This document shows positions 1 to 4,170 of a stretch of 5,867 bases of DNA, in pieces. A program made the position numbers and the translations under genes. Under the pieces are notes generated by a model. It saw only the letters and a list, made by a program, of their open reading frames with translations, was not told where the DNA came from and did no database searches. Numbering within the stretch: the stretch's first letter is position 1; every line of letters begins with the position of its first letter. Source of the stretch: a bacterium (lineage in GTDB: Bacteria > Desulfobacterota > GWC2-55-46 > S146-80 > JALXFI01); contig JALXFI010000215.1 of assembly GCA_027069035.1 (NCBI GenBank), positions 1 to 5,867 of the forward strand. The letters run 5' to 3'.

Positions 1-1
1 G

Positions 2-385
2 GTAATCACAAAGGACTGGAGCCTTTATGATGCCCACCATGTGGTCTTCAGACCCGAAAAGATGAGTTTTTATGAACTTCAATTGGAGACTATAAATGCC
101 ACAGCGGAGTTTTATTCATGGGGTCAAATACTTAAAAGAATTATGAAATTTGATTTCTTTAATGTTTACATAAAATCATACGGGCACAAACTTACAAAGA
201 AATGGTTGAAAAAAAACCGTTATTTTATTGATTATACGTGGGATATGACTTATAAGGCCGGCAAAAAGATAGAACTTGCTGCAAGAAAAAACGCTGAAGA
301 TTTGCACGAAAAGATCAAAAAATTAAAGCTAAAGGAAGCCGCCGCAAAACCCGCTGCAATTCTAAAGGGGAGAACTAATCCTTGA
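2..385 (+). CDS. B12-binding radical SAM protein, C-terminal fragment (5' end outside window)
   Basis: The reading frame is open from the left edge, so this is the last 127 residues of a longer protein and not a small gene starting at the internal ATG at 41. The upstream in-frame codons read VITKDWSLYDAHHVVF, continuing into RPEKMS.YELQ. That block (W-S-x-Y-D-x-H-H-V-V-F-x-P, then M-S-x-x-E-L-Q and a F-Y-S-W segment) is what I recognise from the C-terminal region that follows the radical SAM barrel in cobalamin-binding radical SAM enzymes (DUF4070-like). The CxxxCxxC cluster motif and the B12 domain would lie upstream, so neither can be checked here and no substrate can be assigned. The tail from about residue 85 is rich in Lys and Ala and probably helical. 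The stop codon overlaps the mltD start by four bases, suggesting one transcript and coupled translation. Confidence 0.72.
   Translation, partial: VITKDWSLYDAHHVVFRPEKMSFYELQLETINATAEFYSWGQILKRIMKFDFFNVYIKSYGHKLTKKWLKKNRYFIDYTWDMTYKAGKKIELAARKNAEDLHEKIKKLKLKEAAAKPAAILKGRTNP
366..372 (+). promoter_or_regulatory. Ribosome binding site for mltD, favouring the TTG start
   Basis: The purine run AGGGGAG lies inside the end of the upstream gene. It leaves nine bases before the TTG at 382 and eighteen before the in-frame ATG at 391. The spacing favours TTG, which also gives a start/stop overlap with the upstream gene. The ATG cannot be excluded and would shorten the signal peptide by only three residues. 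Confidence 0.5.
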
Positions 386-2160
386 GAATTATGCGTGTAT
401 GTAGAAATGTTTTTAAGGCAATAATACCATGTTTCATGTTTTCTCTTTCCCTTTATGGGTGTTCTCTTTCTTATCTTACCAAGATAGATAATCAAACGAT
501 TCCTCTTGTAAAAAATCCTGTTCAAGATGAAACAGAAATTGGATCGGTTGAAAGTGCGGTAGAGGAAGATTTTAACGGCAGGACTGTTTTGGTCTCTGTT
601 AATAAAATTACTGTATCTTCTGAAATGCCGAATAAAGAAACTGAGCATGAAGGGTTATTTTGTACATATCCGCAGCTATTGCAAGGTGTTGAGAGTTTCG
701 GGCAGTTGGAGGCATACTATCAGGAGGAAGATTTAGATGTCCTTACCGGCGGCAATGGCTTGATGGATATCGAGCAAAATAAAGGAGCCGTTGTTGGAGA
801 GAGTCTTCGTGTAAACAGAGAGACCGTTGAGACGACAGGTCTTTTTTATACGGCATTTGTGCCCGAAACAGATCATTTGGAGTGTCTTAACAAGAGTTCG
901 GGCTCTCCTGTATGTACTGAAGGAAACATTACAATAGAAGTGTCAGGAGATAAAGTTGATAAAAAACAAGATGATGTAGGAAAAGAAGAATCTGAAGAGG
1001 TATTCGAACTATTAAAGGTAAACAACAGAAAGGTAGATTCTTTTATCAAATATTTCCAGTCCAGGGGGAAAAAGACCTTCAGTAGGTGGCTTGCAAGGTC
1101 GGGGAAGTACCTGCCGCTTGTCAAAAGGATGACCAAGGATAGTGGTCTTCCCGAAGAGATCGCATATCTTCCTTTAATAGAAAGTGGTTTTGATACTTCT
1201 GCCCGTTCAAGGGCAGGCGCTGTTGGTATGTGGCAGTTTATGGAAAGTACTGCAAAGAAATACGGACTAAGGGTTGACTGGTGGATTGATGAGAGAAAAG
1301 ATCCTGAGAAGTCGACTCATGCCGCCCTTATGTACCTAAAAGACCTTTATGGCAGTTTTGGTTCATGGCCTCTTGCTCTGGCTGCTTATAATGCGGGGGA
1401 AGGCAAGGTGAGAAGGACGATAAGAAAGTATAAGACGGATGATTACTGGAAGATTTCACATAAGCGTTCTTTTTCAAGAGAGACCAAGAATTATATACCA
1501 AAATTTGTTGCCGCTCTTCTTATAGCAGATAATCCTGCAAGGTATGGATTTGCGGATATGGAGTATGTAGAACCCGTAAAATATGATGAAGTAAAGCTTC
1601 GCTATACAACGGATCTTAAGGTTGTTGCCAGGGCGGCGGGGGTTGGTTTAAGGGAGATAGAAAAACTCAACCCGGCTCTTAAAAGGTGGTTCACCCCACC
1701 CAATTATACAAATTATGAGATTAAGATACCTTATGGGAGAAAGGCTGAGTTTATTGAAAACATCTCAAAAGTACCCCCTTCGCGTAGAGTCGTTTATCGT
1801 GTTCACTATGTAAGATATGGGGATACGCTTTCACATATAGCAAAGAGGTACAATACGTCTGTAAATGCAATTGCCTATCTTAACAAGATAAGAAACCCCA
1901 GACGAATAAGGGCGGGAGCGCGTCTTGTTGTGCCGGTAAGGGCGGGACGGATAAGAAGCGCCAAGGCAGGGGGCAAGGTTTTAAAGGGCAGTATAAAGAA
2001 GGTATCTTTACATAAGATAATATATACGGTTAAAAAGGGCGATACCTTATGGGACATTGCGAGAAATTTTGATGTTGATATTTCTTCGCTTGCAATGTGG
2101 AACGGCATAGGGGTAAACAGCCTTATTTTCCCGGGCGACAGAATTTCCATACGCCTTTAA
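382..2160 (+). CDS. mltD: Membrane-bound lytic murein transglycosylase D-like lipoprotein with LysM repeats
   Basis: This enzyme cleaves the MurNAc-GlcNAc bond of peptidoglycan, leaving 1,6-anhydro-MurNAc ends, and acts in the periplasm. The 592 residues start with a basic tip and a hydrophobic stretch ending in the lipobox L24-Y25-G26-C27, so Cys27 is probably lipidated. Residues 28 to about 208 form an acidic linker of no recognised family. The GH23/SLT catalytic domain covers roughly 215-385, with the catalytic Glu at E267 in LPLIES, then GMWQFM (282-287) and AYNAGEG (335-341). Residues about 405-452 look like the degenerate LysM-like segment usual in this family. Two clear LysM domains follow, at about 472-518 (YGDTLSHIAKRY) and 546-592 (KGDTLWDIARNF). 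Length and order fit MltD except for the long linker. The start is TTG, overlapping the upstream stop. The stop codon abuts an intergenic repeat. Confidence 0.93.
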   Translation: MRIMRVCRNVFKAIIPCFMFSLSLYGCSLSYLTKIDNQTIPLVKNPVQDETEIGSVESAVEEDFNGRTVLVSVNKITVSSEMPNKETEHEGLFCTYPQLLQGVESFGQLEAYYQEEDLDVLTGGNGLMDIEQNKGAVVGESLRVNRETVETTGLFYTAFVPETDHLECLNKSSGSPVCTEGNITIEVSGDKVDKKQDDVGKEESEEVFELLKVNNRKVDSFIKYFQSRGKKTFSRWLARSGKYLPLVKRMTKDSGLPEEIAYLPLIESGFDTSARSRAGAVGMWQFMESTAKKYGLRVDWWIDERKDPEKSTHAALMYLKDLYGSFGSWPLALAAYNAGEGKVRRTIRKYKTDDYWKISHKRSFSRETKNYIPKFVAALLIADNPARYGFADMEYVEPVKYDEVKLRYTTDLKVVARAAGVGLREIEKLNPALKRWFTPPNYTNYEIKIPYGRKAEFIENISKVPPSRRVVYRVHYVRYGDTLSHIAKRYNTSVNAIAYLNKIRNPRRIRAGARLVVPVRAGRIRSAKAGGKVLKGSIKKVSLHKIIYTVKKGDTLWDIARNFDVDISSLAMWNGIGVNSLIFPGDRISIRL

Positions 2161-2180
2161 AAATGGGGACAGCGACCGTT
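2161..2180 (+). repeat. GGGGACAGCG repeat, copy 1
   Basis: The sequence AAATGGGGACAGCGACCGTT matches copy 2 at 2215-2234 at 18 of 20 positions, with the first 14 bases identical. The ends can pair (AAATGG with CCGTTT, using one G-U pair) around a nine-base loop. The copy starts on the base after the mltD stop codon and runs into seven T residues. Short GGGGACAG-type motifs next to gene ends are, in my recollection, often associated with REP-type or IS200-like elements. That link is inference here, since no transposase is present. Confidence 0.7.
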
Positions 2181-2214
2181 TTTTTATATGTGTTACAGTT
2201 TTAAGATTTTGGTT

Positions 2215-2234
2215 AAATGGGGACAGCGTCCATT
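2215..2234 (+). repeat. GGGGACAGCG repeat, copy 2
   Basis: AAATGGGGACAGCGTCCATT is the second copy, 54 bases after the first and in the same orientation. Its ends pair perfectly (AATGG with CCATT), and an alternative inner stem GGAC/GTCC around AGC is possible. The two differences from copy 1 both lie in the right arm (T for A, A for G), and the A/G change keeps pairing possible. Both copies are preceded by TTAA-containing sequence. Three bases later comes the palindrome at 2237-2252. Confidence 0.7.
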
Positions 2235-2236
2235 CT

Positions 2237-2252
2237 ACCCCGCTGGCGGGGT
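2237..2252. repeat. GC-rich palindrome ACCCCG-CTGG-CGGGGT
   Basis: A perfect six-base-pair stem, ACCCCG with CGGGGT, closes a four-base CTGG loop. The innermost C and G of the loop could also pair. It is followed by TCTACGATT rather than a T-run, so it is not a standard intrinsic terminator. It shares its CCCGCT...CGGG core with the palindrome at 2392-2415, suggesting a repeat family. Confidence 0.65.
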
Positions 2253-2286
2253 TCTACGATTAACGTGTCTGTCTGTAAATTGGTGC

Positions 2287-2325
2287 AGTTACCGGTTGAC
2301 GAAACTTTAACCGCTTAAGTTACCG
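2287..2325. repeat. Direct repeat AGTTACCG flanking an inverted CGGTT/AACCG pair
   Basis: AGTTACCG occurs at 2287-2294 and again at 2318-2325, 31 bases apart. Between them CGGTT (2293-2297) and AACCG (2309-2313) can form a five-base-pair stem with an 11-base loop. This could be a regulator binding site or the scar of an insertion, but such short matches also arise by chance in a stretch this long. Confidence 0.3.
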
Positions 2326-2391
2326 AAAGAGCTGAATTGTTTTTATAGGACACAGATTCATGCAAAAAATATATAGACCGTGGATTGGTTT

Positions 2392-2415
2392 CAAATCCCG
2401 CTATCGCGGGATTTG
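2392..2415. repeat. Strong palindrome with ten-base-pair stem and TATC loop
   Basis: CAAATCCCGC (2392-2401) and GCGGGATTTG (2406-2415) are exact reverse complements around the tetraloop TATC. Two flanking T-G wobble pairs can extend the stem to 2390-2417. This is the most stable hairpin in the window. No T-tract follows on either strand, so it is unlikely to be a rho-independent terminator. The shared CCCGCT/CGGG core relates it to the hairpin at 2237-2252 and points to a REP-like palindrome. Confidence 0.75.
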
Positions 2416-2459
2416 GGTGCAATATGTAGGTTGTAAAAATCTTTATAACATTCATATTT

Positions 2460-2472
2460 ACCCTTTCGGGGT
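2460..2472. repeat. Short hairpin ACCC-TTTCG-GGGT
   Basis: A four-base-pair stem, ACCC with GGGT, encloses TTTCG about 50 bases upstream of cvpA. It is weaker than the two larger palindromes and may be chance. It could lie in the 5' untranslated region of the cvpA transcript. Confidence 0.3.
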
Positions 2473-2523
2473 TTGTGCGGCAGACATAAAATACTGAAAT
2501 TAAAGCCCCTTTAAATCTTCTCT

Positions 2524-2997
2524 GTGGCAGATATTATATTTCTTGTAATCTTTTTTATATTTATCGTAAAAGGGCTCTTCAAGGGTTTTTTAAAGGAGAT
2601 CTTTTCGCTTGCAGGGTTCCTCTCCGGCATATCTCTGGCATATATTTATTTCCCCATGCTGGGGCGTTATTTCATGGAATCATTTACCGATGTTAAATAT
2701 GCAGCCTATTCCGCCGCTTTTTTTGTTATCTTTATAGCCTGTGTCTTTTTATTTAATGCCTTGGGCCTTCTGCTTACCGGTTTTGTCAGGGCGATAAGGC
2801 TGTCATGGCTCAACAGGGCAATGGGCGGCGGCGTAGGGTTTATAAAGGCCTTTGTCCTTTCTCTCTTGCTTGTAACCCTATTGTACGTATCGCCGTTATC
2901 AAATAAAATTAAGGCTCAGGTTAAAAACTCGCTTATCGGAGGCGTGCTTGTAAGGATATCCGGAATGGTAATGTCGTCATCCGATATTAAGGTTTAA
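2524..2997 (+). CDS. cvpA: CvpA family inner-membrane protein
   Basis: This is a 157-residue hydrophobic protein with about four membrane segments at residues 2-15, 25-43, 60-86 and 98-122. Two features mark the CvpA family (named for colicin V production): the basic/glycine repeat K-G-L-F-K-G-F-L-K-E-I-F-S-L-A-G at 16-31 after the first segment, and L-N-R-A-M-G-G-G-V-G-F-I-K at 96-108 leading into the last one. The biochemical role of the family is not settled; members have been linked to envelope homeostasis and colicin V export. The frame is open only from 2515, after a TAA at 2512-2514, so GTG at 2524 is the sole conventional start. No Shine-Dalgarno-like sequence precedes it, which is odd. 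It probably heads the cvpA-NIF3-mutS2 block. Confidence 0.88.
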   Translation: MADIIFLVIFFIFIVKGLFKGFLKEIFSLAGFLSGISLAYIYFPMLGRYFMESFTDVKYAAYSAAFFVIFIACVFLFNALGLLLTGFVRAIRLSWLNRAMGGGVGFIKAFVLSLLLVTLLYVSPLSNKIKAQVKNSLIGGVLVRISGMVMSSSDIKV

Positions 2998-3030
2998 GGT
3001 GTGGATAAGGGAACTTTTCTATATAAACAG

Positions 3031-3048
3031 CCGTTTGTGGACGAACGG
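3031..3048. other. Small hairpin in the cvpA-NIF3 gap
   Basis: CCGTTTG (3031-3037) pairs with CGAACGG (3042-3048), including one G-U pair, around a TGGA loop. It lies 12 bases before the NIF3 Shine-Dalgarno and lacks a T-tract, so it would not terminate. It might be an mRNA-stability or processing hairpin between the two cistrons. Confidence 0.35.
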
Positions 3049-3060
3049 TAAATATGATTC

Positions 3061-3066
3061 AGGAGG
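3061..3066 (+). promoter_or_regulatory. Consensus ribosome binding site of the NIF3 gene
   Basis: A perfect AGGAGG sits six bases before the ATG at 3073. This is the only consensus Shine-Dalgarno in the window. It contrasts with the absent or weak sites before cvpA and mutS2, so NIF3 may be translated more strongly than its neighbours. It fixes the NIF3 start at 3073 over the out-of-frame ATG at 3069. Confidence 0.85.
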
Positions 3067-3072
3067 TTATGT

Positions 3073-4050
3073 ATGAAACTTGTAGATTTCTATCACAGAG
3101 CGGTTGAATTTGGTATGGAGGCAGACCCTCGCGGCAAGTCTGAGGTGCTTGACGAGTTGAAGGCCGAAAAAGAAAGATATAATGAGCTGAATAAAAAGGA
3201 GAAGGAGCGTTTTGACAAGGAAAAACTCTCCAACCCGTATGCCGATACGAGGATACTCAACGGCAGCAATAAGACCGAGGTGAAGAGTATCATGGTGGGG
3301 GTGGATATTGAGATAGGTGAATTGCTTCTTGCGGAGAGGCTGAGAGAGCTTGGCAAAGGGCCTGACCTTGTGGTTGCGCATCATCCCGAGGGCAGGGCGC
3401 TTGTCATCTTCCATGAGGTCATGGGTATGCAGGCGGGGATACTTAACAAGTTCGGCGTGCCTATAAACGTGGCCGAAAGCCTTCTTAACGAGAGGATTAA
3501 AGAAGTCGAAAGAAGGCTTATGCCGATAAACTACAACAGGACGGTCGATGCGGCAAGGATACTCGGCATACCTTTTATGTGTGTCCACACACCGGCCGAC
3601 AACAATGTTGTCTCATATCTTCAGGCAATATTCGACAGAGAGAAACCTAAAAGGGTAAAGGATATTATCGACATGCTATCCGATATACCCGAGTACAAAG
3701 ACGCCGTTGGAGACGGATATATGCCCAGAATCCTCATCGGCGACGGGCAGAGAAGGGCGGGCAAGGTCTTTGTAGATATGACAGGGGGCACGGAAGGGAG
3801 CAAGAAGGTGTTTGAAAGGCTCTCTCAGGCAGGTGTGGGAACGATAGTGGGCATGCACCTTACTGAGGAACATAAAAAAGAGGCTGAAAAACACCACATA
3901 AATGTCGTGATAGCCGGCCACATATCAAGTGATGCACTCGGTATAAACCTCCTTTTGGATAAGATAATAGACAAGGAAGAGATTGAAATTTTTGCCTGCT
4001 CAGGATTCAGGAGGATAGAAGCATCGGAGAGAAAACCCCGGCCCTTATAA
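3073..4050 (+). CDS. NIF3/DUF34 family metal-binding protein, long form
   Basis: This is a 325-residue soluble protein of the NIF3 (NGG1p-interacting factor 3, DUF34) family. The family folds around a two-metal centre; its cellular reaction is unresolved, and database names such as GTP cyclohydrolase 1 type 2 should be treated with caution. The family's metal-ligand motifs are visible: H103-H104-P105, then H172-T173-P174-A175-D176 in place of the usual HTNLD, then G-H283-I-S-S-D287 in place of the usual GHxxSE. The fourth ligand position therefore holds Asp rather than Glu. VDMTGGTEG (about 234-242) corresponds to the glycine-rich strand-turn of the second half. The first 70 residues are a charged, probably helical extension (ELKAEKERYNELNKKEKERF) absent from short family members of about 250 residues. 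It lies between cvpA and mutS2 on the same strand. Confidence 0.9.
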   Translation: MKLVDFYHRAVEFGMEADPRGKSEVLDELKAEKERYNELNKKEKERFDKEKLSNPYADTRILNGSNKTEVKSIMVGVDIEIGELLLAERLRELGKGPDLVVAHHPEGRALVIFHEVMGMQAGILNKFGVPINVAESLLNERIKEVERRLMPINYNRTVDAARILGIPFMCVHTPADNNVVSYLQAIFDREKPKRVKDIIDMLSDIPEYKDAVGDGYMPRILIGDGQRRAGKVFVDMTGGTEGSKKVFERLSQAGVGTIVGMHLTEEHKKEAEKHHINVVIAGHISSDALGINLLLDKIIDKEEIEIFACSGFRRIEASERKPRPL

Positions 4051-4170
4051 AAAAGGACTCTTTTTAACGCCCCTTTGATGGGTGTAAGCGCCCTTACGAA
4101 ATAGTTTTCTGCAAAGGAAACACATAAGATTGAAGTTACTAAAAAGAAGAGATAGGTTTTCGGAAAAAAT
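4051..4170 (+). other. NIF3-mutS2 intergenic leader with alternative hairpins
   Basis: These 120 bases contain no gene. Several small stems can be drawn: AAAAAG/CTTTTT (4050-4055 with 4060-4065), ACGCCC/GGGTGT (4067-4072 with 4080-4085), GGGTG/CGCCC (4080-4084 with 4089-4093) and GTTTTC/GGAAAC (4104-4109 with 4116-4121). The second and third share GGGTG and so exclude one another. An eight-codon frame starts at the ATG at 4078. None ends in a clear terminator T-run. Read-through from NIF3 into mutS2 is therefore the simplest model. Confidence 0.45.

Larger units (their letters stand above)
2161..2523. other. Gene-free intergenic region with dispersed repeats and palindromes
   Basis: About 360 bases separate mltD and cvpA with no credible coding sequence on either strand. 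The longest small frame seen, 33 codons at 2217-2318, starts inside a repeat copy and resembles nothing I know. The region is AT-rich, broken by GC-rich palindromes: two copies of a 20-base motif, strong hairpins at 2237-2252 and 2392-2415, and a weaker one at 2460-2472. It must also contain the promoter of the cvpA block if that block is transcribed separately. I found no pair of -35 and -10 boxes good enough to call. The likeliest reading is an accumulation of REP-like or miniature mobile sequence. Confidence 0.7.

Noticed and set aside
41..385. Stand-alone 114-residue gene starting at ATG 41
   Set aside because: The frame is open to the left edge and the codons before the ATG encode the conserved WSLYDAHHVVF block, so the ATG is internal to a longer protein.
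2159..2185. Rho-independent terminator after mltD (AAAAATGG...CCGTTTTT plus T-run)
   Set aside because: A stem can be drawn and seven Ts follow, but it is mostly A-T with only two G-C pairs and a wobble around a nine-base loop. That is too weak to call, and the sequence is better explained as a repeat copy.
2217..2318. 33-codon frame in the intergenic gap starting at the ATG inside repeat copy 2
   Set aside because: It starts within a repeat, crosses a palindrome, has no ribosome binding site and resembles no family I know. A frame this length is expected by chance.
2296..2324. Sigma-70 promoter with TTGACG as the -35 box
   Set aside because: At 16 to 18 bases spacing the -10 position reads AGTTAC, GTTACC or TTACCG, none close to TATAAT.
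2161..2523. CRISPR array or tRNA gene in the palindrome-rich gap
   Set aside because: The 20-base repeat occurs only twice and the gap lacks regular spacers. No cloverleaf with a TTCGA-type T-arm can be drawn.
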